Under the pieces are notes generated by a model. That model did not search any database and had not been told where the DNA came from. It saw only the letters and a program-made list of their open reading frames with translations. Below are positions 49,103 to 61,429 of a stretch of 64,000 bases of DNA, one piece after another (the first letter of the stretch is position 1; every line of letters starts with the position of its first letter). The position numbers and the translations under genes were made by a program. Origin of the DNA: Trichoplax sp. H2 (lineage: Eukaryota; Placozoa; Uniplacotomia; Trichoplacea); NCBI GenBank assembly GCA_003344405.1, contig NOWV01000031.1, positions 434,001 through 498,000 of the forward strand. Reading direction: 5' to 3'.

Positions 49103-52100
49103 CTGTCATGAATAAATGTAATCATTTCATGCGTCTGAGTCTAATAGCTTTAAAATATGCAAATTTATTTCATTATAATTTAACTGTAGCATAAGAAATT
49201 AAAAAGAGCTGTTGATGTTGCAAAGTTATAACCGCCATAGTAATGGCTGACGAAAAATTCAAATGAATAACTGAAAGATACGATAGAATTAGAAAATCTT
49301 AAATTTGTACTAATCAGACAATACCGACCATACGCGGTATATAAAAACTCCATAAATCTTTTCATCTTAGCTAAAAACTTATTTACTTCCATACGAAACT
49401 GTTCTAGTTGTAAATCATCACTGTGATAAAGTCCTGTGTGGAAATTAGAAACAGACTACGACTTACCGACGATGCCTTACGATTGCCATTGCTATTTTCT
49501 CATATTCATTTTCAATTGCTATATCCAGACATGTTTTTTCACTAGAATTACGTAGTGTAATATCGCAACCATTCTCAAGAAGCAGTTTTGTAACGTCAAT
49601 TGAACCATTCCTTGCTGCTACATGAAGTGGTGTTTCCTGTAGCGTAAAGCAAAGATATCATCATTTATTTCAGTAAAACCAATTTCTTTTACTCCTGTGC
49701 AAGTACGCTAATTTGCAATTGCTGTCCTAGGCTTTTAATGACTATTCTTATCATGAATATCGTGCAGAGATTAGATAAAACTGAATATTACACAATTTCT
49801 TCTTACCAAACGTGCATTAATCCGATTGATATGGGCTCCATTCTTAATCAAGAGTTTACCAATCATGGCATAATCTTTTGAAGCAATAAGCTCTAAAGGT
49901 GTCGTACAGCTGCCATCTCTATTAAGATTATCATCGTAGAAAAGTACATCGCGAAATTAATTTAAAGTAGTTATATTCTAAAAATGATTCTAGAAATGAA
50001 ATTATTTTTCGTCAGTAATGACATTATAAAGTTCACTAACCTTTTTTCTACATCGGCACCATATTTTAAGAGCATGGCGGCCGTTCCGATAGAATCATGT
50101 ATTACTGCTAAATGGAGTGGAGTTCTCGCTTTTTCTCCCAAAGAGTTAATTAAAGACCATGATTTTGAACACAAAAATTGAGCTACAACAAAACGCCCAT
50201 TTCTATGGCCAATAAACATTAATCTTAAATATATTATCAATCTAATAGCACAGTATACAGGTGTATGACAAGTATTTATCATCTAGCTGCTAGACATGTA
50301 CTTCATTTTTAATTAAGAAATAGAAAGTATCTATTCGTTGAAAAGCTAATTTAAGATATCCAAGTTAAAAATTTCAAAGTTTATTTTGAAGAGCAGCAAG
50401 CTTCTAGATCATAGCGAATCAATTTATAAAATTATCGCTAGATTTTACTCTACTTATGTATTTCTCACTAAGATATTTATCTTACTTGCATGCTACATGC
50501 AAGGGTGTATTATCATCATCGTCATGTACATCTATTTTGGCACCTTGCTGGACTAAGTATTCAACAATCTAAAATTAAATAAAAACAATTACATAAAATT
50601 TTGTGTTTGATATGTCTAGAAATGTCGGTTAATACTAGATATAAACAGTATAAAATGATAATTTTATTTAGCAAAGTAATCTGCATATATTGATCAATTT
50701 TTATCCTGAAATCTGCTTTTGTAGCAAAATATCAAATTAGTGCTGAATTTTAAATAGTAAAATTTTAAAAGGGCCATAATAAATTGAGTAAAGGAAGAAA
50801 TAGAATGGACTAGAGTGTAATCACAAAGCTTTACTAACTACTGTAATAAGGTTATAGTAAGCACATGCAACTTGATAACGTATGCTTTAAATACAAGTGA
50901 GTGAAAGTCTGTCCATTATAAAGGTGATAGAATACCATTTTGGCTGTCAATTTTAGATGCAATTACAAAAAATATCTTAGCGATTACCGTACTCTTGGAT
51001 AAGCTAATATAATCTTAAAGAAATATCGACAATTCTTGTGGAATAGACGAAAAGAATACTAATAACGTAAATAAATCATCTGGTACTATTCTTCATTTTA
51101 TATCGAGCGCTTTAATTATAGCCATGAAAATCATTGTCTACACGGTATTTATGAATTAAAAATGTCTTCGTATTATCAATAGAATGTGAATTAATTATAA
51201 ACCTGAGAATCTTCGCCTTCAACAGCATAATGGAGAGGGGTTTTTTCATATGTATCAGGCGAATTGAGGAATTTTTTAGCGGGTGTCTAGTAAGAAGTCA
51301 AGCCTGATTCACAACTACGCAGACTTGATATGTTCGCGTATTACCGTAATTCCTCTACCAAAATTACAAATTTTTAAATTAATAATAGAACTATCCAAAC
51401 TCACTTGCATTATGTGCTTAATTAATTGAAAATGACCATAAATAACCGCAACATGGAGGCAAGTAAGATTTTCTTCATCAACTTTATCAATATCAGCATT
51501 ATGACTAATTAAATAATCGTAAATATCGATATGTCCTTTAGCGGCAGCACAAAGTAATGGCGTTTTCTTGGTTTGATCGATTGCATTAACATCAACTCCC
51601 TAAAATATAAAAAACGGTCTTTTAGGAATTTTTTTTCTTGATTTAAACCGGATAAAGTAGCGATGGTTAAAGTTTTTGGATGCTTGTGACTAACCAGATC
51701 CAGTAGTATCTGCATAATAGACAGATGGCCGTATGAACTTGCTAAAAAGAAAGGTGTTTGATAAAGATGGTTGTGGAGGTTAGGAGATGCTCCTTTCTCG
51801 ATAAGTAATGATGTTGCATCCAAATGACCATTAGCAGAAGTAATGTGTAGTGCCGTTAATCCAGCTTTCTGTAGAGTAATGATAATATTAACAGAAAAGA
51901 GCCAACTTTACTTATTAATGATGAACTAATTTTCGCATCTCAAACCAGTTAGCTATGATTGGTAACAGAAATTTCACTACTGTTTCTCCAGCATTTCAAA
52001 TCTACATGTGATAAAAACATCTCTACTATACAAACTAAAATCTATCTTATTCCACAGTCGAAAATAAATCAATTGTAACGTGCTAAATTCATTTCACATT

Positions 52101-54314
52101 ATTTTAACTCTAAAACAATTACATAAAGGGTTTATTTGCTATTTTTCACTTCATTACAAATCAAACTAAAATTCACGAAGTTTTCAAAGTAACGAACTTA
52201 CTTGTACAGCATTAATATTCGTGCCGTGCAACAAACATTTAGCTATAGCCTGATATAAATTTAAATAAAACTTAGTAATTTTCATTAGTTCGATCCTGTT
52301 GTAGATAAAAGCTGAGGTAAATACATATGATAAATTAAAAATATAATAAACCGAATCTTTTAAGTATAAATTATATTTAATTCAAAATGTAGAGCTCATA
52401 TAATTTATCTTTGGAGATTGTGGTAAGATCAATTCAAGCCTCTTTAGCCATTATTTAAATGGTAAATATACTCGTGCATATATCAAATTGAATTTTATAC
52501 TGATTTAAGTCGTTACAAATAGGGACCTCAGCGTGGCCGCCTTGTGCTGCACGATGTAGTGGCAGCTGATTTTCGTCGTCCTTATAAGTCACAAGGTCTT
52601 TAGGATTTAAATTGTTAGTTGCAGCTTCATTGAGGAATAATTCAAGTATATTATTATATCCTTTGGAAGCTGCACAATGAACTGGGGTGGTGCCATCCAC
52701 AGTAGCCGCTAACATATTAGCCTTGCATTTTAACTTTGCAATGTTTGGTTAATAAAAAATAATACATTAATGTGCCAGTTGAAATCAAACCAGAAAGTAG
52801 ATATAAAACTTACTAGATGTTGACAGATTTCATATCTTCCCCTTAACGTAGCCAGATGTAGAGGTGTATCAAGATCATCATCGACAACGTTGACGTCTAA
52901 TAACTTCTTTTCGGTAATGAACTATCAAATATTGCCCAATAGGTAAGTTAATTGGTATAGCTTTTAGTCGATATATCTACTATGTACAACATTTGTCGTT
53001 AGTATTTACTCATATAGCTACTTTCGTATATTATATTGTATCATGTAGAGCCTGCACATGTCTATTCTAAGCGTAAAAGTAGTATCGTACTTTACGACTA
53101 TTGCAGTCAGTATGTAAAATCCTTACATAACTGTAATATCCCAGTTCACAACTAGCATTTAGCCCATTTATACATCTAATACATAATAGATTATTTAAAG
53201 AAAGCTATTGGGTGAAAGAAATTGGTTTTACAGCGAGTACTATACTCTACGGATCTTTATATAATCTACATGAGGTAATGCTGCATGCAACTGGTATCCA
53301 ACTATCATTTGACAGGCGCATGGCGATTTTTTTAAGGTTCTTATATAAAGTAGCTGTTACCAATGTTAATAGATCGAATGTTCACAAAATTAATTCTTTG
53401 CAGGTATCACAAATCCCTAATATCATTACTATTATGCAGACTTTACCTTGCAAATCTGTAAATGTCCCAACTTGCAAACTTCATGGAGTAGAGTATTACC
53501 TTGATCGTCTGGTAATTTAGGTTCTGCACCAGCTTCATGCAATACCTCAAATGAAGCTAGACTGTTATGTTTTGCAGCCATAAACATAGGAGTATTATCA
53601 CTGTAGCCACGTAGATTGATATCTATCGATATCGTTTAGTTTTCATGTTAAAAATAAATAATCAAGTCAGTATCTATAGCGGATGATTACAGTAAATGTA
53701 AAGTATGATTGAGCTGTTAGTATCACTAGGCAATGTCAATTAGATAGATTAATATTGATTACCGCTTAATACTATGACATCTAGCCTTTTAGTAATACTA
53801 ATGCAAGCAGTCTTAACTGAAATCGTTTACATTTAATCAGGAATATTTGTTTATTTAACTTATGATATTCGATCCATACGCAAAAGCTTGTACACATACA
53901 GTATCTAGGTTATAAAGATAAAAGAATTTACAGTACCTGCGCCATGGCTGATTAACATTTTAACCACGTCGACACGATTGCCGCGTGCAGCATAATGAAG
54001 TGGCGACATTTGATGCTCATCCAACTTATTTGAGGGGACATCTTTGCCCGAATAATCACTAAAGAAATTTTCTATAACCGTAGCATCACCAAATTTGGCC
54101 GCCTAAAAGTCAAGTATCATTGGATAATAATAAGCGATGTTTCTATATAATAATTATATTAGGATAGGTGATATTTAAGCATTCTGTAAACAAAATGAGA
54201 GCTTTAATGATTCATTCTTGATCGATTCAAACTAATCATCTTTATTTCTCAACTTACCCAGAATAAATCCTTACTAAATTTGGTATCTGGTTCATTGCCT
54301 ATCTCAGTCAAAGC
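43932..54314 (-). CDS. TRPA1: TRPA1-like ankyrin-repeat cation channel, copy D (first exon uncertain)
   Basis: Twenty-five exons (equivalents of C exons 2-26) give about 1030 residues with no internal stop. D is the most diverged copy, yet exon lengths still match C for exons 2-18 and 20-25. Pore sequence is FDMMVGELDY. The C-terminus differs: exon 26 runs directly to a stop (43932-43934) after an acidic, Glu/Asp-rich tail (VVEVEDEDNNTQNEIEE), so the separate coiled-coil exon 27 of B and C is absent. Exon 6 ends in the poor donor GTCCCT. The initiating Met was not found. A possible upstream exon at 54851-54902 matches the end of exon 1 of C only loosely. Confidence 0.93.
49467..54314 (-). other. 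Copy D: ankyrin-repeat exons 2-14
   Basis: Exons: 54258-54314, 53937-54102, 53447-53622, 52814-52921, 52527-52733, 52202-52249, 51695-51868, 51405-51599, 51203-51286, 50486-50568, 50041-50202, 49807-49918 and 49467-49636. Repeat cores include SPLHYAA, TPMFMAA, TLLHEVC, TPLHLAT, TPVHCAA, LPLHRAA, TPFFLAS, TCLHVAV, TPLHYAV, TPLHVAC, TPLHLAV and TPLHVAA. Larger introns (50569-51202, 52922-53446) show nothing else. The plus-strand reading frame across 53212-53520 is a shadow of exon 4. Confidence 0.92.
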
Positions 54315-54850
54315 CTTTCAACAGAAATATTATATAAAATAAGCCGCAACGATACCAATCAAGATAAAATTATAGTCGAGATGGGTATTCTTAAAACTGG
54401 AATCAAGAAATTTTTATTTCATTGTCATCGAGAAATTGACAATCGTAGGATAATATACCCTATCAATGTTTTGAGCTTAAACCATTTCTAGTCTCTTGAT
54501 AAATGGTTAAGATAAAATGCAAGGATGACTGATGGTTTCTGTTTTACAACAATTTGTCTACGTAATAATACCATCACGCAACTATAGTGTTATATCGTAC
54601 TGTTCTGTCTATAATAAATCAATCACGATTTCAAGACCATTTAAGATATTCATTTATAGATTAATTTACAATTTTGTCAATTGGACTTTGGACTCTTTCG
54701 TCGATATTCTTTTTGACCAATAAAACTTTATTAGAAGTCATGTTGATGATCTGGGAATCTATTTAGATTAAAACCTAGGCATTATCATTAAGATCTCATT
54801 AATTAATTGTAAATCTAAAAAGTATTTTGTATTGCTTAATTCTATCCTAC

Positions 54851-54902
54851 CAGGCGACGATCAATGGCAATGATACTTGATTCTTTCTTTCTATTTAATC
54901 TG
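54851..54902 (-). other. Candidate upstream exon of copy D
   Basis: Reads RLNRKKESSIIAIDRRL before a GTAGGA donor, preceded by a TCCTAG acceptor. The last residues resemble the end of exon 1 of copy C (EIDIREL before the donor). No in-frame Met precedes it within the open stretch, so the true start would be in yet another exon. Weak evidence. Confidence 0.3.
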
Positions 54903-55445
54903 CTAGGATAAAACAGGCAGTAATTACGGCATAAAAGTACTCGGAAATGAATCAATTTAATTACAATCAACTTGACATTTCACGGTTCTGCAATCAATTT
55001 AAAACTTTAAATTTATCTTATCAATAAATTACAGGCCAGGATGGAATAAAGTTTCAAGTGAGAAAGAGTAACATTACCCCAGAGCGATATTTGCCTAACT
55101 TAGATCTCTAGGTCTCTGAAGGTGTTTTAGATAGGCAGTTTTTTATTTCGATCTTAGTCATAATGTCAACAGATTTATTCAAATCACTATTTTAAGTAGA
55201 TTTTACTTGAGACTTCATGGATTTCAATACCAATTTAAATTACGGATTCAACTTATTTTATCATTCAATAGCAGGAATTATAAGACATTATTTAAGTTAA
55301 TAAAATGAAAGAACGAACCAATCGAATAATTTTAGTATTTTACGCTTAATGGATTTCCTCGGAATTATACAGTAATATTCGCTAATTTACCTACTTCCAC
55401 AATGTGTATGCCTCTTAACATCCCTTCATTGAACAAGAGAATTGA

Positions 55446-56084
55446 AATAAATCGGATAAGGTTGAATTAACGCTGTTGCCAGTACATTACAGATGCTAAA
55501 TGAGCAGTTTCTTTCAATCAGTATTATGACATCGGCTATCTATTTCTATTTGCCGTTATTAAGCCGATTCGACAAAACGTTTTTACTAAATTTGCTATTA
55601 ACTTAAAACAATTGTTCGTATTATCGCTCAGCAACTAGCTAATATAGGATATATTCAAGTTATTAAAATTGCAAAAATTAAACGCTTAAGCAACACTAGT
55701 GCAAACTCCCGTCGCTTTGCTGACGGTTTACGATAATGTGCTCATTTAACAGATAGTATTACCATTTGATAGACCTATCAGAGGTTCAGTAATTTTTTAC
55801 CGTGTACTCTGTATTAATTGGTAGTTAAGCATGCACCATGTAAGACCAATATTAGATTTAACTTAAGATTTCATCACACTACAAAGTATTAGATGAGTAA
55901 TTTATTTCTACCAAGATCCCAGTACCAACTATTTAAATTTGTATATAAAATCACTGTTTTTGTATCGATAACACGGTGTTTTTATATAAAATTGCAGAGT
56001 GTAAAGTTTAATTTAATTAACTAGGTCGCCGATATATTAATATTCGAAGCATAGGTAGTTTACTTTAATCGGAGTCATAACATC
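55446..56084. repeat. Left copy of a near-identical duplicated segment
   Basis: Starts AATAAATCGG and ends CATAACATC at the gap. It matches 56105-56671 at nearly every base except an internal block: here about 120 bp (about 55695-55815) containing CCCGTCGCTTTGCTGACGG replaces a shorter, different stretch in the right copy. Confidence 0.9.
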
Positions 56085-56104
56085 NNNNNNNNNNNNNNNN
56101 NNNN
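56085..56104. other. Assembly gap (20 N)
   Basis: Twenty unknown bases between two near-identical segments. The layout is typical of two haplotypes placed end to end by the assembler. Confidence 0.98.
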
Positions 56105-56671
56105 AATAAATCGGATAAGGTTGAATTAACGCTGTTGCCAGTACATTACAGATGCTAAATGAGCAGTTTCTTTCAATCAGTATTATGACATCGGCTATCT
56201 ATTCCTATTTGCCGTTATTAAGCCGATTCGACTAAACGTTTTTACTAAATTTGCTATTAACTTAAAACAATTGTTCGTATTATCGCTCAGCAACTAGCTA
56301 ATATAGGATATATTTAAGTTATTAAAATTGCAAAAATTAAACGCTTAAGCAACATTAGATAGTTTAGTTACTGGTACTCCATATTTAATTAGTTTACTTA
56401 ATTGGTAGTTAAGCATGCACCATGTAAGACCAATATTAGAATTAACTTGAGATTTCATCACACTACAAAGTGTTAGGGGAGTAATTTATTTCTAACAAGA
56501 TTCCAGTACCAACTATTTAAATTTGTATATAAACTCACTGTTTTTGTATCGATAACACGGTGTTTTTATAAAATAAAATTGCAGAGTGTAAAGTTTAATT
56601 TAATTAACTAGGTCGCCGATATATTAATATTCGAAGCATAGGTAGTTTACTTTAATCGGAGTCATAACATC
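56105..56671. repeat. Right copy of the duplicated segment
   Basis: Partner of 55446-56084, 72 bp shorter owing to the internal replaced block. Scattered single-base differences otherwise. Confidence 0.9.
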
Positions 56672-57839
56672 GATATAGCTTTATCACCATAGCTATGCTT
56701 ATTATTGAGCGATTCTTTCATTTTACTGCATGTAAGATCAGTTTTAGGTTTATACTCCTCCCGTTACAGCCGTAAAATTCTTTGTCATTACGAATGCTTC
56801 TTGATTTCTACGAGATTTATCTTCAATCCTATCATTGGTCTAAAACATGGCGTGATTTTATATTCTGCCCTTCCTATCAGCTAGAACTGTTTATCAATCT
56901 ACGGTAAGATCAATTTCAACTCTGTACAAATTGTAGAATTAAAGAATGTAACTGTAATAACAAAGCTATCAAGTTAATCAAGAACTACCTTATCGTAGTA
57001 ATTTAATTACCGGTACTGTAACTTCATTTAGTCGTACAACTTATAACAATCCGAAATAGGTTCGATATTGACAGCAGCAGTCAATCAGTCTGGACCAGTA
57101 TGATCGCTGGTGCTCTGATGTAAAGTAAAACTTTGGTATTTTGCTATTTGGATCGTCTTTAAATGAGTAGAACTAGAGAGTTAAGCTACACTAATATAGC
57201 AATCAATCTCACGAAAATATTTACCGGTGCTTCGATGACTCTATTACGGTACATACAGTATACGTCTAGAAATTTTACACATTTTTACTCGTCCTTTCCC
57301 TTGAAGTCACTTATCAATATGGAATCAGTTTCAAGTGAGTAGAACTGAATAAGTAAACTAGAATAATAAAATAATCGATTATAATTATCTTCGTTGCCGG
57401 TATGAAAATTTTCTACTCTACTAATCCTTTCACTAAAAATCGGTTGCCTACGCAAAATCCATTTCAAGTTTGTAGAACTGGAAAATTAAACAACAGTAAG
57501 ACGGCAATTGATTCTTGAATAAGAGACTGATGGTATAGGCCGGAAATCCGAGAATTACAAATGAGTTAAATAACTCCAATGGAAATTCTATTGCTACGTC
57601 AAAAAGTTTGCTTACACTTTCCGTCTATCGATACCAAGGAAACGAGAGGCAACAATACTATTTACGTCTTTTTAGCAACGTCCACAACTCTTCCAGTAAG
57701 CTTTACTTTACGAATCGGACGACGTGATAGGTAATTTAAGAGGTAGAACAAGCTTTAAATAACTTAATTTCCTTGACAAATGGCCTTGATAGTAATCTAA
57801 AGTCGATTTAGCAATGAAAACAGGCAAGAACTTCCAAAT

Positions 57840-57990
57840 GTTCTCGTCAACATTCGTCGGCCGCTAATAATATCTGACTAAGTTCCCACCTCCCGATTGA
57901 GACCACGTGATCGTTAGTGTACGCGTGCGCAGTCGTTAGCAGATGGACGGTAGAGTGGACGACGGGCTACTACCCTACACTGGCCGGGAT
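57840..57990. promoter_or_regulatory. CpG-rich patch with E-box and NRF1-like motif
   Basis: A locally GC-rich island in AT-rich DNA. It has CACGTG at 57904-57909 and ACGCGTGCGCAG at 57921-57932, whose reverse complement resembles the NRF1 consensus TGCGCAYGCGC. Several further CpGs follow up to GGCCGGGATCG. This could be a promoter or enhancer, but no adjacent first exon was identified, so the call rests on composition and motifs only. Confidence 0.3.
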
Positions 57991-59389
57991 CGTATTTCGA
58001 GTTGAATTTATTCTTCATCCCCTTGAGGTTTTAAATAATATAGGTTATACTTTAGTAGTTTAAGTTAGCTTAAGTATTGTTTTGATAGACTGAATAGAAG
58101 GAGCTGGCAATTCTATGACTATGATTGATAAATTCAAACAAAACGTTGAAATTTTATTCCTATGTACGGTACAAAATGATATGGTAAGGAAATTTCGCCA
58201 ATGGATATTATGCCATTGTCGCATATTGGGCAGCTATAAGTAAAAGAGGTGGAATAACGGGTAATTTTCACCTAATCAAGCTAAATTATAGAGATTGACG
58301 AGTAGAAACTATGCCATAACTACCAGAGTATGAACCAAGTTTACAGAGCACTTGATAAGATAGATTACTTATCAGCCAGGAAAAGAGTGGAAAACATTAT
58401 ACTCTCTCGCATTTTGCCGATAAGCAAAATTCCGAATTAATGAATTAGCGTCTGGTTATTTCGTGAAGTGAAAATGGTAAAAACTGCAAGATAATTGTGG
58501 CATTCATACAATAAGCCAACAGGCATTAGTGATGATACAATAGTCCTTCTATTATGTATTGAATATATACCCTGAGAAATGCAGTTGTACCAGTATTTTA
58601 CAGCTGTTTTCACATGCATTTAGCAACAGTCATCAATTCCAATTGAAATCGTTATAGAGCCATTTATTACAGTGAAATAACTTTGAAATGATCAAGATGA
58701 ATATTAGTCATATTGATATCCTTGTTAGACTGATTGATAGTAGATTTTTATTTTACAAGTATAATACTTTTACTAGTTTCATCAGTAGCGTATTAATAAT
58801 AACCTCTCAAGTACACTATATGTAAGTTAACTATTTAACTTTTACTAATGTACAGTGAATAACGGTTACTACTTCAAACTCGAGCTGCTACAGTGCCGTT
58901 TATTGGATTAGAATAACTATAAAAGGATTAAATGTAGATTAATGATAATGGTATCGCTAGTATAATGATTCATAGCGAATTTTTCATTTTATAATAGTAG
59001 CAACTTTACCCGATAATTTAAATATAATCAGAGAATCATTCAGTAACCACGCTCACAAATGTAAAAGTTATACTTTAAGTAAGACCGCTATCACGTATAT
59101 TAGCAACGGCTACTGCTTCAAATAAACAGTAAAAACAAATATTAATTCAGTAGCTATTTTTGCTATAGTATCAAGAAGCCACAGATCAATTCGCCTTGAT
59201 TGTAGTTCTTTCCATGCTGATCTTTAAACTGTAATTTAATGTATAACATCGCAAGAAATTTGATAGTACTTATATTACCGATACTAATTCAATCCTTAAA
59301 ACACTGTAAATATCATTTGCGATCAAACACTACGAAATAATGCTAGTAAATACAAGAATTGACAGTCATCATGTAGCAATCTATTCATC

Positions 59390-60380
59390 CTCATCTCTTG
59401 CAAATAAATACCATACAAAGGAGAGGCAATCAAACCACCTTCAGTAACCATACGTTGAACAATAACTTGAAGAATAAAATAATACACAAGTATTCTCAGG
59501 AATCTAAAGTATTCTATTCGTAATATAGATTACTAGGCAATGTCTACAGCAAATCGCCTTATCCCTACAAATAGACACTATTTAATTGATAGACAATCAA
59601 CCCACTTTTATAAGCCAGAGTTAGAACAAACAACTTGGAGAATAAATAAGTGCACTAGTAATCTTGAGAATATAGCGTATTCTATCCATGATTTAAATTG
59701 CTAAGCAATGCTCAGTCTAGGTCATCTTATTCCCAGAAATTTATCCTATCATATATATATATATATATGTAGACCTTATCAATCATACCTAATAGCTAGA
59801 CAATCACATCAATTACACTAATCGTGTAAATTTATACTAGCGCATATTATAAGGCATATCTATTATATAATTCAATAGATAGGCTATAAAATCATGTTCA
59901 ATATGCATGCCTTGAGCAATTCTTTGCAGAATGGAATAATATACAATTACTCTTAAGAATTGGTTCTTCTAATCAAGGCGCATATTGCTAGCCTATACCA
60001 TCTTATTCCCTACTAACCCATTCCATACAATCCTGTCCAATTGATAGGCAATCGGAACACTTCCATTAAACATCCATTAATAATAACTCGAAGAAAAAAA
60101 TAATATACAATTCCTCTCAAGAATCGATAGCATTCCACTCATAATATAGATTACTAGCCAATATCCACATTAATTCGTCTTATTCCAAATAAATAGATAC
60201 TATTCAATAGAAAGTCAAACTACTGTACTTTCATTAAACGAGACGTTGAATAATAACTCGAAGAATAAAATAACTATTCAAATACTCAAAAGAATAGAAA
60301 GTATTCCTTTTATGAAGTATATTGTTACCCAGTATCTATTCTATATGGTCTTTACGTACTTAGTTCATTATTTGAAGTAG
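59390..60380. repeat. Degenerate ~166-bp tandem repeat, five or six units
   Basis: The anchor (TTGAA)YAATAACT(T/C)GAAGAATAAAATAA recurs in forms at about 59454, 59621, 59911, 60076 and 60244. Each is followed by a TACTCTCAAGAATC-like block, TAGATTACTAG(C/G)CAAT and a CTTATTCC block. Spacing is 165-168 bp, except one interval of 290 bp that contains extra sequence and an (AT)9 microsatellite (59751-59768). Confidence 0.8.
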
Positions 60381-61192
60381 AACTACTCTATCACCTGGAA
60401 AAGCTGCTGGTAATAATAGCAATGATACCGTCAGGAGAAGTAAAATGATGACAATAACGTTTACAATATCAAATCAACAATAATATATTATCTCACAAGC
60501 AATAAAGTAATTAATATTAACAATAACTCGATAAAATAACCAAGACAGTAGAGAAATGACTCTAACCAATCATACGGCAAGTAAAAACTAGTCAATACCT
60601 ATCTTTTATTGATCAGTAGATTGAAGACTGCCATCAACAATATCCAGACATGGATATTGCATGAAGTTAAAGTCAATAGATACTTTTAATTTGATTTCGC
60701 GTGGGTTGTTTATTGATATAGAATTTATATTTCTATTGAATATTGAAACTGCTAGATTCAAGTGTTCATGCGCATACTTGCATAGACATTTGTTTAATCC
60801 ATCTGTTTTGCTTTTCCGGCATGGTATTACCGTCTTGGCTACTTTTCAATCCCATTCAGTAGCTTTAATTGCCTTGATTTTCATGTAGGGATCGATTTTC
60901 ATCATCCGTATTGCATAAACTATCTTTGATAAGTCGATTATGGTGATGAGAACATAATCCTCTACACCTAGACCAATTTTATTTGCTGCTACTGTTTCTT
61001 TTTTGAAAGCTAGATTTGAATATTGTTATTGTCTTTACATTAGTTTCTTTTATTGGCCGTTTCGTTCCCTCTGGCTTCGTTTATCTTTAGTGTCTATTTT
61101 AACTCATCAAAATCTCGTAACTTGGAATTCTTTTAACCATCGATAACTCATTGATTAAAAGTTTGGCTAGTCAGCTTTAACGGCAAATCAAG

Positions 61193-61289
61193 ATGGGCAA
61201 GAATAATGATTTTATCAATGCTATCAAGTGCGGCGATATCCGATTAATTAAAGAAGAACTCAATACTCATAAGCGATCAGCATTTAAAG
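61193..61289 (+). CDS. First coding exon of an ankyrin-type gene (rest not found)
   Basis: ATG at 61193 begins MGKNNDFINAIKCGDIRLIKE, followed by ELNTHKRSAFK and a GTAATA donor at 61290. The pattern (D/N)-x-x-x-A-I-x-x-G-D-x-x-x-(V/I)-K-x-x-L is the usual opening of ankyrin-repeat proteins, where the first helix pair precedes canonical repeats. The exon ends in phase 1. Reading through the donor would add unrelated residues, so splicing is more likely. No second exon was recognised in the remaining 2.7 kb, which is filled by a degenerate repeat and may be a long first intron. It is divergent from copy D. Confidence 0.5.
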
Positions 61290-61429
61290 GTAATAAAATA
61301 CATCATGTTATCTACTCCTTAAACAAATTCTATCGTGGCTTCATCATGTTATCCAATTACTGTAAATACGTTTTGGTATTGTTAAAGCAATTTGCAGCTT
61401 TTTTTATTTGTCATCTCAACTAAAGCAGT

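Larger units (their letters stand above)
54903..61192. other. Intergenic region between copy D and the plus-strand ankyrin-like gene
   Basis: About 6.3 kb without a convincing gene. It contains an allelic-looking duplication around an assembly gap (55446-56671), a CpG- and E-box-rich patch (57840-57990), and a degenerate tandem repeat (59390-60380) with an (AT)9 run at 59751-59768. The stretches 56672-57840, 57990-59390 and 60380-61192 show only AT-rich unique sequence. Copy D and the gene at 61193 are transcribed away from each other, so promoters of both should lie here. Confidence 0.6.

Noticed and set aside
49984-50181. 65-codon plus-strand reading frame
   Set aside because: Shadow of exon 12 of copy D.
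53212-53520. 102-codon plus-strand reading frame
   Set aside because: It overlaps exon 4 of copy D on the other strand, which has a clear ankyrin sequence and proper splice sites; the plus frame is a shadow.
213-54314. NompC/TRPN channels as an alternative identity for the array
   Set aside because: TRPN has about 29 ankyrin repeats; these have about 16, and the linker, S4-S5, S5 and VGLAVGDI segments match TRPA1.
59390-60380. Evenly spaced repeats considered as a CRISPR array
   Set aside because: Units are ~166 bp and degenerate, with no short identical repeats or unique spacers, and the genome is eukaryotic.
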